DNA of 64,000 nucleotides from CAWEBF01 sp963807235. Its GTDB lineage: Bacteria; Acidobacteriota; Vicinamibacteria; Vicinamibacterales; UBA2999. Below are positions 38,159 to 48,419 of this stretch, piece after piece. The position numbers were made by a program, and so were the translations under genes. Position 1 is the first letter of the stretch; each line of letters starts with the position of its first letter. Location of the stretch: contig CAWEBF010000032.1 of NCBI GenBank assembly GCA_963807235.1, forward strand, positions 1 to 64,000. The letters run 5' to 3'. The notes under the pieces were generated by a model. It did no database searches, was not told the origin of the DNA, and saw nothing but the letters and a program-made list of their open reading frames with translations.

Positions 38159-39778
38159 AAACTTCCCTGCAGTTCTATCGATGGAAGCAACTTCGGCACT
38201 CGGCGATGACGTGGTTGTCTGCTCGAAGGCGTAGGCAAGCCGGATCAGGGTCGCTTCCGACCAGGCGCGCCGATGAACGACATGCCGACGGGCAGCCCCA
38301 TCACCTGTCCCGCGGGCACCGTGATGTGCGGATAGCCTGCGACGGCTGCGGCGTCGAGCTGGCGCCGAGGAAGTGATCGCCGTTGAGCAGATCGGTCGGC
38401 CACGCCGGGCTGCCGGTCGGCGCGACCAGCGCATCGAGCCGGTGCCTGTTCATCACGGCATCGATCCCGTCGGTCCGCGCCCACCTGCCGGCAGTTCGCC
38501 AGACGCGTTGCGATAGCCGTCGATGTCAGCGGGCCTTTCTTCTCCGCCATTCGAACAGCTCCTGGCCGAAGAACGGCATCTCCCGCGCCTTCTCGCGCGC
38601 GTTGAACGCGATGACGTCCTCCAGCGACTGGACCGGCGCTGACGCGTTTCGTCCGGCGAGGTACGCGTTCAGATCGGCCTTGAACTCGTAGCAGCAGCAC
38701 CTCGAGCTCGCTGTCGTCGAGCTCGCTCGGCGGTCGGAATGTCCGCCGGATCGACGATCACCGCGCCCTGCTCCTTCATCGCCGCAATCGCGGCCTCGAT
38801 CAGCGCGTCGGCGGCGTGGCTGTAGCCGAAGTACATCTTCCGGGCGACGCCGATGCGCGCGCCCTCGCAATCCGTCCGGCGTCGAGCGCCGCCGTGTAGT
38901 CATGCCGGCGCGTCCGCCGGCCGCGGCGGTGGCCGGATCGCGCGGATCGACGCCGGCCATCGCGCCGAGCAGATCGCCGCGTCAGTCACCGTGCGCGCCA
39001 TCGGTCCGGCGGTGTCCTGGCGTGTGCGAGATCGGGATGATGCCCGCCCGGCTGACGAGCCCGACGTCGGCTTGATCCCGACGATGCCGTTGACGCCGGA
39101 CGGGCACACGATCGAGCCGTCGGTCTCGGTGCCGACGCCACCGCCGCGAGGTTCGCCGCGATCGCGGCGCCGGTGCCCGAGCTCGACCCGCACGGGTTGC
39201 GGTCGAGCGCATACGGATTCCTCGCCTGCCCGCCGCGTGCGCTCCAGCCGCTCGACGATCGCGTCGAGCGGAAGTTCGCCCACTCGCTCATATTCGTCTT
39301 GCCGAGGATCACCGCGCCGGCCGTCGCGCAGCCGCTCGACGACGAACGCATCGCGCGTCGGCGATCGACCCCTGCGAGCGCCAGCGACCCGGCCGTCGTC
39401 ATCATCCGGTCGGCGGTGTCGATGTTGTCCTTGATCAGGACCGGGATGCCGTGCAGCGGCCCTCGGGCGCCTCCCTGGCGACGCTCGGCGTCGAGTTCGT
39501 CGGCGATACGCAGCGCGTCGGGATTGATCTTCGATGCACCGACCGCAGCGTCGGCCCTCCGTGGTCAATACTTCAATGCGCTTGAGATAGAGCTCCACGA
39601 GCTGCCGCGACGTGTACCGGCCAGACGCCATCGCGTCCTGCAGTTCCGGAAGCGTCATCTCTTCGAGTTCGAACGCGGCAGTGACGGCTGGGCCACAATC
39701 GTCCCTGGCACAGTCCGACGAAAGAACCGCAAGGCCGAGGAGGGCGGCCAAACAGACGATGGGGTACTCCCGAAGCAC
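38141..39778 (-). CDS. Secreted amidase (amidase signature family), frameshifted
   Basis: Ser-Ser-Lys amidase with an N-terminal signal (LREYPIVCLAALLGLAVLSS followed by Cys; not a canonical lipobox). Blocks: ELEEMTLPELQDAMASGRYT, SRQLVELYLKRIEVL, ILGKTNMSEWANF (catalytic Lys region), the signature NPCGSSSGTGAAIAANL, VGTETDGSIVCPSGVNGIVG, then DTAGPMARTVTDAA, MYFGYSHAADALIEAA-like sequence and a late YPHITVPAGQVMGLPVGMSF. Many frameshifts throughout. About 545 residues by span. Start GTG at 39778. The frame ends in array H5 with no natural-looking tail. A second amidase of another subgroup lies at 55828. Confidence 0.8.
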
Positions 39779-39831
39779 ATCGGACAGTCTCGAGGTACAA
39801 AGATCCGTTAACGGCGCATAATAGTGCAATA

Positions 39832-40768
39832 GTGGCTGACGCCTCACCCTTCGAATGGGAACGCTGGTACAGGCCGCCGGCGGACGCACCATCGCAATCG
39901 ACGAAGTGGACGAGATCCTGCGGCGGATTCGCGAAGAGCAGGAGCCGCGATTCGACGGGCCCATCGCGTCCGAGCGCGTGGTGTTCGAATCGCCGGAGGA
40001 CGCGGCGCGGCAGCTGAAGGCCAGTGCGCTGGCCTTCGGCGCCGACATCGTCGGCATCTGCGCCATTGAACCAAGCGACGTCTACCGCGGCCGCTCGGTC
40101 ACCGAGCGGTTTGCCATCGCCGTCGGACAGCGCATGCGGTGGCGCGAATTCCAGGTGGTGCCGTCGCAAGCGTCGGCCATCGAATGCCTGCGGGTCTACT
40201 ACTCCCTGGGCGAAGCGGTCATCCGGCTCGCCGACTACGTGCGGTCCCTCGGTTACAGCTGCGAGGTCGAGCATCCGATCGGCGACAGCAACCTGATGCA
40301 CATCCCGATCGGCCTCAAGGCCGGCTTCGGTGAGCTGGGCCGCCACGGATCGATCATCCACCCGCGGCTCGGCCCGCTGTTCCGCATGGGCAGCGTGGCC
40401 ACGTCGATCGAGCTGGCGGTGGACCATCCCATCGATGCCGGCATCGCGAAGTTCTGCGACACCTGCCGCGCGTGCCGCAATACTGCCCGCCGCAGGCGAT
40501 TCCCGACGAGCGAAGCCCCGAGGCCGGAAAGGATCATCTCGGCTACGACCGCTATGTCGTGGATACCGGGCGCTGCTTTCCCGTACTTCGCGAAGCACTG
40601 GTACTGCTCGATCTGCCTGCCGGTGTGTGTCTACAACCACAAGGAATGGGCGCGTGACTTCGAGGGGCACGAAACCAGGCTCTTTCCAACGGTGCTGGTG
40701 CCCCGGCGCCGCCGGCGGTCGAACCGCCTGGCGTTCCGTTGCACTTCTACCCGCGGCTTCGCCGTTAG
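39832..40768 (+). CDS. Reductive-dehalogenase/epoxyqueuosine-reductase-like Fe-S protein (frameshifted)
   Basis: Probable cobalamin- or Fe-S-dependent reductase relative. Blocks: ALAFGADIVGICAIEPSDVY, QASAIECLRVYYSLGEAVIR, ADYVRSLGYSCEVEHPIGDS, IGLKAGFGELGRHGSIIHPR, GPLFRMGSVATSIELAV, then two 4Fe-4S cluster motifs, FCDTCRACR followed by YCPPQAIPDE, and WYCSICLPVCVYNHKEWARD. This is the C-terminal layout of reductive dehalogenase domains and QueG. No Tat signal is visible and no membrane anchor gene is adjacent, so true organohalide respiration is unlikely. The start is uncertain (GTG 39832 or ATG 39855, in different frames). Corrected end is HFYPRLRR, TAG at 40766-40768. Confidence 0.72.
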
Positions 40769-40943
40769 ATCGTCCGCCGGGATTCGAAATCCCCTTTCGG
40801 GCCGCGAAAAAAGAGAGCCAGGCGGCGATTCGTGTTTCCACCAGACACTGGTTGGATAGAATGTCCGCGTTGCGAAGCGCGCGGTTCATGCAGCAGCGGG
40901 GGCGCCTCTGCAGGACTTGCAAACCAAGGAGTGTAGACACCCC

Positions 40944-41426
40944 ATGAAGACCACACTGAAGTTCGTTGCCGTTACGGCCGCAGCAGTTCTGCTGACGGCC
41001 GCCAGCGCCTCTGCGCAGGTCATGAAGATGGGCGCGGTGCTGTCGCCTGGCGAGGAAACCCCCGCTCTCTTGTCCGGCGCGGTCGGCACGGCGGAAGTGG
41101 GCGTCGATACCACCAACCGCGAGCTGTCGGTCACGCTGCGCGTCTTCGATCTCCCGACAGCCAGCACCGCTGGCCACATCCACGTTGGCCCGCGAGGCGT
41201 GGCCGGCCCGATCATCCTCGACTTCCCGAACATCCCGGGCCGGATCGGGGACTTCACCCTGACGTTTCGCCTCAGCCAGACAGCGTTACGTCAGAGCGCG
41301 GCCAACGGCATCACTACGATGGAGGATGCGATCCAGTCCATCACCGGCGGCAACGCCTACGTGAACATCCACTCCACGACCAACCCCGGCGGCGAGATCC
41401 GGGGGCAGCTGGTAGTCGTCCCGTAG
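40944..41426 (+). CDS. Secreted CHRD-domain protein
   Basis: A 160-residue exported protein. The signal peptide is KTTLKFVAVTAAAVLLTAAS ... ASAQ. The mature protein is a single CHRD beta-domain: AVLSPGEETPALLSGAVGTA, LSVTLRVFDLPTASTAGHIH, VGPRGVAGPIILDFPNIPG, then NAYVNIHSTTNPGGEIRGQL and VVVP. The pairs HIH and NIHS with GGEIRGQL are the family signature. The domain occurs in chordin and many bacterial surface or periplasmic proteins; its ligand is unknown. A strong hairpin terminator follows ten bases after the stop. Intact frame. Confidence 0.85.
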   Translation: MKTTLKFVAVTAAAVLLTAASASAQVMKMGAVLSPGEETPALLSGAVGTAEVGVDTTNRELSVTLRVFDLPTASTAGHIHVGPRGVAGPIILDFPNIPGRIGDFTLTFRLSQTALRQSAANGITTMEDAIQSITGGNAYVNIHSTTNPGGEIRGQLVVVP

Positions 41427-41435
41427 CAGAGATCA

Positions 41436-41463
41436 GGGCTCGGGCCCGGAAGGGCCCGAGCCC
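41436..41463. terminator. Strong 12-bp-stem hairpin terminator, shared by convergent genes
   Basis: GGGCTCGGGCCC pairs perfectly with GGGCCCGAGCCC around a GGAA loop, between the CHRD gene stop (41426) and the pyruvate kinase stop (41464). It can serve both strands. No T-run is present. Confidence 0.65.
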
Positions 41464-42880
41464 CTACACCGACTGCAGCTTGAGGTAGTTCGAGGGCCCG
41501 GCGCTCACGCCCGGCGTCATGCTCACCAGCACGATCACGCTGACCCCGCAGGACCACGCCGCGCTCGACCAGCACGGCTCCGAACCGCTCGGCGAGCTCG
41601 TTGAGGTTGCCCTCGAGAGTGGTCACGAGCGGCAGCACCCCCCACGACAACGCCAGCCGGCGCGCCACGGCCGGTTGATCCGTGGCCGCGACGATCGGCG
41701 TGCCCGGGCGCAGCGCCGACAGGAGACCCGCGGTCTTCCCGCCTCGGGTCACCGCCACGATCGCCGACGCGTGCCCGCGGTCGGCCAGCGTCATCGCCGC
41801 CTCGCACATCGCCTGGCCGTGCGGCGCGCGCACGTGCGCTTCCTCGAGCGGGACGGGCGGCGCCACGATCCGCTCGGCGTCGCGCAGCACGAGATCCAGC
41901 GTCTGCACCGCCTTCAGGGGATACGCGCCGGCGGCCGTTTCGCCGGCCAGCATGATGGCGTCCACGCCGTCGCCGACGGCGTTGGCCGCGTCGCTGACCT
42001 CGGCGCGCGTGGGCCGTGGCTCCTTCATCATGGACTCGAAGACCTGGGTCGCCACGATGACCGGCACACCCAGGGCGCGCGCCCGCCGTGTGATCTCCTT
42101 CTGCACGCGCGGCACCGTCTCGAGCGGCAGCTCCAGGCCCAGGTCGCCCCGCGCCACCATCACGGCGTCGCAGGCGTGCAGGATCTCGTCCAGGTGTTCC
42201 ACCGCCTCTGGCCGCTCCAGCTTCGCCACGAGCGGCAAGATCGGGCGCGCCGGCTTCGGCCAGCGCCGCGCGCGCCTGCCGGAGGTCGTCGGCGTTCTGC
42301 ACGAAGCTCATCGCCATGAAGTCCACGCCCGACGCCACGCCGAACCGCAGATCCTCGAGGTCCTTGGGCGTGAGGCCCGAGGCAGGCAGGGCCACGCCGG
42401 GCGCGTTGATGCCCTTGCGCTCGCCCAGCAGCCCACCGTCCACGACGGTCGTCCGAATCTCGTCGGCGGTCGTTGACTCCACGCGCAGCTGCAGCCGGCC
42501 GTCGTCGAGGAGCAGCGTGTCCCCGGGGCGCACGCGCGATGGCAACTCGCCATAGCTGGTGGAGACCCGGCCCGGGACGCCCTCGAAGCTGCCAGCCGCG
42601 ATGACCAGGCTGGCGCCCGGCTCGAGCAGGAACGGTTGGTGGTCCTTCAAGAGCCCGGTTCGAATCTTCGGGCCCGAGAGATCCTGCAGGATGCGCGACG
42701 GTGCCGGCCCGCCTCGGCCGCGGCCGCGCGGATCCTGGCGATCGCTTCCCCATGGCCCGCGTGCGTGCCGTGCGAGAAGTTCAGGCGGAACACGTCCACG
42801 CCGGCGGCCACCAGATCCCGGATGGCCGGCTCGGCGTTTGACGCCGGACCGATGGTGGCGACAATCTTGGTGCGTCTCAT
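41464..42880 (-). CDS. pyk: Pyruvate kinase (frameshifted)
   Basis: Glycolytic enzyme converting phosphoenolpyruvate and ADP to pyruvate and ATP. N-terminus MRRTKIVATIGPASNAEPAI and VFRLNFSHGTHAGH are diagnostic. The B domain (LLLDDGRLQLRVES, GGLLGERKGINAPGVALPAS), catalytic VAKLERPEAVEHLDEIL, DAVMVARGDLGLELPLETVP, VIVATQVFESMMKEPRPTRA, and VDAIMLAGETAAGAYPLKAV follow. The C domain carries VAVTRGGKTAGLLSALRPGT and ends SAGPSNYLKLQSV after a frameshift near 41555. Two further shifts lie near 42240 and 42700. About 470 residues, normal length. Starts 35 bp from the divergent NamZ gene. Confidence 0.92.
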
Positions 42881-42915
42881 CTAGTCAGGGGCCAGCGTCT
42901 CGCGATAATGTCACC

Positions 42916-44235
42916 ATGCTTGCTCCATCATCTACGCGGATGAGGCTCGGATCGGAAGCGCTGGTGGCGTCGTCGCGCCTGCGCGGCGCCACGGTTGGCC
43001 TGGTGTGCAATCACGCCTCGGTGGGACGCGGGCTGACACACGTCGTGGACCAGCTGGCGGCGGCCGACGGCGTCAAGCTGGGCGCCATCTTCGGGCCGCA
43101 GCACGGCTTCCGGTCGGACGTCCAGGACAACATGGTCGAGACGCCGCACGCCGACGACCCGCGGATGCGCGTGCCCATTTACTCACTGTACAGCGACACC
43201 CGGGAACCCACCGCGGACATGCTGCGAGGGCTGGATGCGCTGGTCGTGGATCTGCAGGACATCGGGGCGCGCATCTACACCTACATCTACACGATGGCCA
43301 ATTGCCTGCGTGCGTGCGCGAGGCACGGCGTGCCGGTGATCGTGTGCGACCGCCCCAATCCGATCAACGGCGTGGACGTCGAGGGCGCCGCGCTGGTGAA
43401 GGGCTACGAATCGTTCGTGGGCCAGTTTCCGATTCCCATGCGCCACGGCATGACGATCGGCGAACTGGCGCGTTTCTTCAACCAGGAGTTCGGCATCGGG
43501 GCCGCATTGGACGTGGTGCCGATGGACGGGTGGCGGCGCCAGATGTTCGCCGACGAGACGGACGTCCCGTGGGTGATGCCCTCACCGAACATGCCGACGC
43601 TGGACACGGCCGTCGTGTATCCGGGCACGGTGCTGGTCGAGGGGACGCTGCTGTCCGAAGGCCGCGGCACCACGCGGCCCTTCGAGCTCTTGGGCGCGCC
43701 GGGCATCAACGCGGAGTCCTTCGCGCGCGAGATGAACGCGCTGGGCCTGCCCGGGGTGCTGTTCCGGCCGGCGGTGTTCGAGCCGACGTTCCAGAAGCAC
43801 GCGCGCACGGCCTGCGGCGGGTGTCAGGCGCACGTGACCGACCGGGCGGCGTTCCGGCCGGTGCTGACCGGCGTGGCGCTGATCGCGATGTTCCGGCGGT
43901 TCGATCCCGGTCGCGAGCTGTGGCGGCAGCCGCCCTACGAGTACGAGACCACGAAGCTCCCCTTCGACATCCTGAGCGGGTCGAGCACGCTGCGGGAACA
44001 GATCGACGGCGGGATGCCTGCAACGGCCATCGCGGCGACGTGGCGCGCCGACGAGGAGGCGTTCGTGAGGCGGAGGGAGAAGTATCTGTTGTACTGCAGC
44101 GGTCCGGCCCTAGAAAACGACCGCGACGCCGACGCCTCTGGTGTGGGGGGTGACAGATCGGAGTCACTGAGACCGTGGGATGCCCTTGAGTCCTCGAGTA
44201 CACGAGTCGAGGGCGACGAATCAGGGCGTCGGTGA
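42916..44235 (+). CDS. namZ: DUF1343/NamZ-like exo-beta-N-acetylmuramidase
   Basis: Peptidoglycan-recycling glycosidase family that removes terminal N-acetylmuramic acid. Blocks: RLRGATVGLVCNHASV, GVKLGAIFGPQHGFRSDVQD, VPIYSLYSDTREPTADMLRG, LDALVVDLQDIGARIYTYIY, VPVIVCDRPNPINGVDVEGA, PMRHGMTIGELARFFNQEFG, PSPNMPTLDTAVVYPGTVLV, EGTLLSEGRGTTRPFELLGA and FDILSGSSTLREQIDGGM. No signal peptide is visible at the chosen ATG, so it may be cytosolic. Family homology ends near KYLLYC (44095, about 393 residues). The frame then runs on 46 residues antisense to the convergent gene, so the true stop is probably just after 44095. Confidence 0.88.
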   Translation: MLAPSSTRMRLGSEALVASSRLRGATVGLVCNHASVGRGLTHVVDQLAAADGVKLGAIFGPQHGFRSDVQDNMVETPHADDPRMRVPIYSLYSDTREPTADMLRGLDALVVDLQDIGARIYTYIYTMANCLRACARHGVPVIVCDRPNPINGVDVEGAALVKGYESFVGQFPIPMRHGMTIGELARFFNQEFGIGAALDVVPMDGWRRQMFADETDVPWVMPSPNMPTLDTAVVYPGTVLVEGTLLSEGRGTTRPFELLGAPGINAESFAREMNALGLPGVLFRPAVFEPTFQKHARTACGGCQAHVTDRAAFRPVLTGVALIAMFRRFDPGRELWRQPPYEYETTKLPFDILSGSSTLREQIDGGMPATAIAATWRADEEAFVRRREKYLLYCSGPALENDRDADASGVGGDRSESLRPWDALESSSTRVEGDESGRR

Positions 44236-44739
44236 GAGCGCCAATCCCGAAACCAATCGGGCCTGTGATGACCGTGCCGATCGCCAGGCCAAGTCCTTCC
44301 CAACACCCGGGGCTGCGCCGGCAGTCGATCTCCATCACCGCAAGTGGCACAAAGCCTGCCGCGTATCCGATCGCGGCACCGTTCCAGATTCGATCCCGTG
44401 GACGCTCCACCCTCTCGATGATGTCCAGTGGAAAGGTGTAGGGAACTCGATCGACCACGATCAGCCGGTCCCCCGCAAAGTCGCTTTACCCCCAACGGTG
44501 CACGTGGCGGGACGCTCGGCGGGCGGTGTCTCTGGCGGGAGCGACAGCGCGTCCCTGCATGTCACGCGTCCCGTCACGATGACGCGTTCGCCATCCCTCA
44601 AACCCAGCTCGAGGTCGCGTGCGGTCGCATCAGGTGTCTGCGCGCTCGCGGTCGCTGAAAAGACGAGCGAGACCGTGAGGGCGACGCCAGGTATCAGCGT
44701 GCGCTTTCCGTCGTCGTATCTATTGCCGATTCTGCACAT
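44110..44739 (-). CDS. Secreted protein with glycine-zipper-like hydrophobic region, unknown function (frameshifted)
   Basis: Start CRIGNRYDDGKRTLIPGVAL leads to a signal-like helix ending FSATASAQ. The first domain (residues about 40-85) reads GLRDGERVIVTGRVTCRDAL. A shift near 44486 gives FAGDRLIVVDRVPYTFPLDI, then IWNGAAIGYAAGFVPLAVME, a Cys-containing loop (IDCRRSPGCWE) and GLGLAIGTVITGPIGFGIGA, a glycine-rich hydrophobic stretch, followed by LTDALIRRPRLVY. The corrected C-terminus HTRGVGVAVVF ends in Phe with strand-like alternation. Similar proteins are common in acidobacteria and unnamed. It overlaps the tail of the NamZ frame. Confidence 0.6.
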
Positions 44740-44769
44740 GGCCTGTCTGAAAGGAGCAGGATTGATGCC

Positions 44770-44910
44770 ATGAAAATTCTGGTGAATCAGGCTATCGGCC
44801 AGCGCTTGACCGTTGTCGAAGCTAGCGAAACGAATTGCTTGCGATTCGGTGCTCAGTTGACGCTGTTTATGGTCAAGGCAATAAGATCATCCAGAGGCGG
44901 AGGAGGCTGA
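44770..44910 (+). CDS. Possible 46-residue protein in the low-GC gap
   Basis: MKILVNQAIGQRLTVVEASE continues to AIRSSRGGGG. AAAGGAG precedes the ATG by about 13 bases. No family is recognised, and the length allows chance occurrence. Confidence 0.2.
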   Translation: MKILVNQAIGQRLTVVEASETNCLRFGAQLTLFMVKAIRSSRGGGG

Positions 44911-45027
44911 AGAGCTCGGAAAGAGAGACTGCGCGAAAGGAAACATCGCTGAGAGAGTGCTGGCGATGAAGATCGCCACCGCGGAGAGCAGTCTGCGCGG
45001 CGATTAGTCTACACTATCCCCCGCGCC

Positions 45028-45470
45028 TCAACATCGCGCAGTTGATAAAAGCATTCCGACATAGCCCACTATATCAGAGCGTTGGCGAAGACGATGGCCG
45101 TGGCACCGACATCTCCGATCGCCAGCAGCGCGGGTCTGGCTGTCGGATCTGGGGCGTACAAGCGGAAGGTACAAGAAGCGTGAACTCGATTCGTCCTGCG
45201 GGACGGTGAAGACCGAAGCCAAGACAGGAAGAGCTAGCCCAGCAAAACGATGGCGCTGGTTTGAGCATGTAGTAAAACGAGCGCTGCTGAGCGTGAGCGT
45301 GGGCACGATCGCTGCCAGAACGCGAGCCAGAGCGGGAGCAGCCAGATCGACGCAAAGCGTCGCAACGTTGCGGCGTCCCCGAAATCCACGAAGATCGGAT
45401 AGCCGATGCTGGACCCGAAAGCAGGCAGACCCAGAGCGGAGCCCACCCGAGAACAACAGGCATGCACCAC
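45028..45470 (-). pseudogene. Possible remnant of a membrane protein
   Basis: Minus-strand translation in two frames gives hydrophobic, strand- or helix-like segments: IGYPIFVDFGDAATLRRFAS with IWLLPLWLAFWQR in one frame, and LALPVLASVFTVPQDESSSR with FLYLPLV in the other. The FLYLPLV element recalls membrane glycosyltransferase-like proteins, but there is no continuous frame and no conserved motif. I offer it only as a candidate decayed gene. Confidence 0.2.
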
Positions 45471-45489
45471 AGATCTTCGAGGCAGAACT

Positions 45490-45517
45490 GGAGCCCGGGG
45501 CCTGGAGCCTGGAGCCC
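45490..45517 (-). repeat. Heptanucleotide 3'-end array H6
   Basis: Four units on the plus strand: GGAGCCC, GGGGCCT, GGAGCCT, GGAGCCC. All 28 bases are identical to array H10 at 59377. It lies at the end of the uvrA-like gene, in its sense (minus). Confidence 0.75.
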
Positions 45518-45520
45518 GGC

Positions 45521-48367
45521 GCACAAGTGCTTTTTCAAGAACTGTCCTGTATACGACGCCTTACACAGCGCCACTTTCTCCGGCGTGCCCGTGACCACCA
45601 CGTGTCCGCCCGCGTGCCGCCGCCCGGTCCCAGGTCGATCACGTGGTCGGCGGTCTTGATGACGTCGAGGTGATGCTCGATCAGCAGCACCGTGTGGCCG
45701 CGTCCACCAGCTGGTTCAGCGACTCCAGCAGCCGCTCGATGTCGGCCAGGTGCAGGCCCGTCGTCGGCTCGTCCAGGATGTACAGCGTGTGCCTGGCCCG
45801 TTGGAGCATCGACAGCTCGGTGCCGATCTTGATGCGCTGTGCCTCGCCGCCTGACAGGGTCGTGGCCGACTGGCCCAGCGTCAGGTAGCCGAGCCCCAGG
45901 TTGTTCAGCACCTCCAGCTTCCGCCGGATCGACGTCTCGCTGGTGAAGAACGACACGCCTTCCTCGATCGACATGTTCAGCACGTCCTCGATGGTCTTGC
46001 CGCGCAGCGTCACCTCCAGCGTCTCGGCGTTGAAGCGGGCGCCCTTGCAGGTGCCGCAGGTCACCTCGACGTCGGGCATGAAGTAGAGCTGTGTCGTGAT
46101 CGAGCCCTCGCCCTGGCACTCCTCGCAGCGTCCGCCCTTGACGTTGAAGCTGAAGCGCCCGGATTTGTAGCCGCGCTCGAGCGACAACGGGGCCTGCGTG
46201 AACAGATCGCGGATGGTGTCGTAGAAGCCGACGTAGGTCGCGGGATTCGATCGGCTGTTCCGGCCGATGGGCGACTGGTCGATGCTGACCACCTTGTGGA
46301 CGTGCTCCATGCCGTCCACGCCGTCGTGATCGCCGGGCAGCGTGCGGGTGTCCACCAGCCGCTTCCACAGCGCCTTGTACAGGATCTCGTTGACGAGCGT
46401 GCTCTTGCCCGAGCCGGACGCGCCGGTCACCGCGACCAGCTTTCCGAGCGGGATCGTCACGTCCACATTCTTCAGGTTGTTCTCCCGCGCACCGCGGATC
46501 ACAGGCCTTGCCCGAGTCGGCGCGCCGCCGCGCGGGGTCTCGATCGACGCGCTTGCCGGACAGGTACTGCCCCGTGGGCGACGCCGGGCAGCGCAGCAGG
46601 TCCTTGATGGTGCCCTGCACCACCACCTCTCCGCCGTGCACGCCGGGGCCTGGGCCCATCTCCACCAGGTGATCCGCGGCGCGAATCGTGTCCTCGTCGT
46701 GCTCCACCACGACCACCGTGTTGCCGATGTCGCGCAGGCTCTTCAGCGTGGCGATCATCTTCACGTTGTCCTTGGGGTGCAGGCCGATGCTGGGCTCGTC
46801 GAGGACGTACAGCATGCCCATCAGGCCGGACCCGATCTGCGACGACAGCCGGATCCGCTGCGACTCCCCGCCCGACAGCGTCCCCGACCGGCGGTTGAAG
46901 CTGAGATAGTCCAGGCCGATGCCCAGCAGCAGCTCCAGGCGCCGCCGGATCTCGCCCAGCACCTGGCGGCCCGCGCCGGCGCCGCGCCCCGACGGCTTCA
47001 CGCTGCCCAGGAACGCGTACAGCTCGTCGAAGTGCAGCTGGCCGACGTCGTGGACCGACTTGCCGTCGATCGTGAACAGCAGGCGCGTGGCCCGCACGCG
47101 CGCGCCGTGGCAGTCGGGACACGTGTGCTCCACCATCACCTTGTCGAGCCACGCCTCCATCCTCGAGTTGGCCTCGCCGCGCTGGCGGTAGCGGCGGTAC
47201 CAGCCGCTCGATGCGGCGGGCGATGCCGCGTGAAGGCGACCTCCTTGCCCTCCCACTTGTCGTGCTCGCCCTTGGCCCCCGGCGGCGTGGCCATCGCCAC
47301 CTTCTTGGGCTCGATGCCGTAGAGAATCGCGTTGCGCGCGCGGTCCGTCAGCATGTTCCAGGGCTTGTCCAGCGAGAACCCCTGCGCCTTCGACAGGCTG
47401 TACATCAGGCGCCCGTCCCAGGTGTCCGGGTTGTAGCGGAACGCCTCCTTCACGAAGCAGCCCCCGGTGATGCTGCGCTTCGGGTCCGGAATCAGCAGAT
47501 CCGGGTGCGTGAGCTTGTCCACGCCAAGCCCGCCGCACGTGCGGCACGCGCTTTCCGGGTTGTTGAACATGAAGTAGTCGGCGCCGATGTCGCCGTAGAG
47601 AAGTGGTGCGTGGCGCTGCAGTGCGTGCGGTAGAACGCCTCGGCGGCCGCTTTGCCCACGCCCTTGCCCAGGTGAATCTGCATCAGCCCGTCGCCCACGA
47701 GGAGCGTGGCCGCCACCGCCGCGCGAATCGCCTTCTCGTGTTTGGCGCTCGCGATCAGCCGGTCCACCACCGCGTCCATGTGCTGCACGTCGGACAGCTC
47801 GGTGGGCGCCTCGTTGGAGATGTCCACGCGCTTGCCGTCGATGATCAGCTCGCGGCACCCCTTCTTCCGCACCTCCGCGAACACGAAGTCGAGATCCTCG
47901 CCGTACACCTTGAAGATCGGCGCACGCAGCTCCACTTCCGTCCCTTCGGGCAGCGACAGGATGGCCTCGACGATCTGGCTGGACGTGCGGTTGGGCATCG
48001 GTTCGCCCGAACGGGGACAGCGGGCCTGTCCGATCGTGGCGAAGAGCAGGTTCAGGTAGCTCGACACGTCGGTCATCGTGCCGACCGTCGATCGCGGGTT
48101 GTTGACGGTGGTCTTCTGCTCGATGGAAATCACCGGCGACAGGCCGAACACGAAGTCCACGTCCGGCTTGGCCACGTGGGTCATGAACCGTTTGGCGAAA
48201 CTCGAGAGCGATTCCATGTACCGCCGCTGGCCCTCGGCGTAGATCGTGTCGAACGCCAGGCTGGACTTGCCCGACCCCGAGAGCCCGGTGACGACCACCA
48301 GCTTGTCGCGGGGGATCTCCACGGTGATGTTCTTCAGGTTGTGGACGCGCGCGCCCTGCACCGCCAC
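45521..48367 (-). CDS. UvrA-like excinuclease ABC subunit A paralogue (frameshifted)
   Basis: DNA-damage-recognition ATPase of the UvrA family. GTG start AVQGARVHNLKNITVEIPRD; first Walker A GLSGSGKSSLAFDTIYAEGQ; MESLSSFAKRFMTHVAKPDV; GLSPVISIEQKTTVNNPRST. Zinc ligands: HTCPDCHGARVRA (near 47115), GGRCEECQGEGS and VTCGTCKGARFNAE. ATPase 1 signature LSGGESQRIRLSSQIGSGLM; second Walker A GASGSGKSTLVNEILYKAL and LSGGEAQRIKIGTELSML with YILDEPTTGLH. The tail reads KVALCKASYTGQFLKKHL, then runs into array H6 with no in-frame stop. MESLSSFAKRFMTHVAKPDV differs from the usual ESLSAYARQFL, suggesting a UvrA paralogue rather than the housekeeping copy. About 950 residues; about six frameshifts. Confidence 0.85.
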
Positions 48368-48376
48368 CGTCGTCCT

Positions 48377-48411
48377 GAAGCCGGAAGCCGGAAGCCGGGA
48401 GCCGGAAGCCG
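48377..48411 (-). repeat. Heptanucleotide 3'-end array H7
   Basis: Five near-perfect units on the plus strand: GAAGCCG x3, GGAGCCG, GAAGCCG. It fills the space between the nucleotidyltransferase stop (48420) and the uvrA-like start (48367), in the sense of those genes (unit CGGCTTC). Confidence 0.8.
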
Positions 48412-48419
48412 GGCGAGCC

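Larger units (their letters stand above)
44740..45489. other. 750-bp gap, visibly lower GC, no secure gene
   Basis: Between the 44739 start and the end of the uvrA-like gene there is no convincing gene. The base composition is clearly less GC-rich than its surroundings, with purine-rich patches (44900-44970). It may be foreign or decayed DNA. The uvrA frame stays open across array H6 and through much of it to 45074. Confidence 0.5.

Noticed and set aside
39720..39765. Apparent fourth palindromic-repeat copy (GGGCGGCCAAACAGACGATGGGG)
   Set aside because: It lies in the amidase signal peptide, matches only a few bases of the tail and lacks the hairpin.
39832..40768. Respiratory reductive dehalogenase
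   Set aside because: No Tat signal, no RdhB membrane anchor and no cobalamin genes nearby; a QueG- or RdhA-like cytosolic protein is safer.
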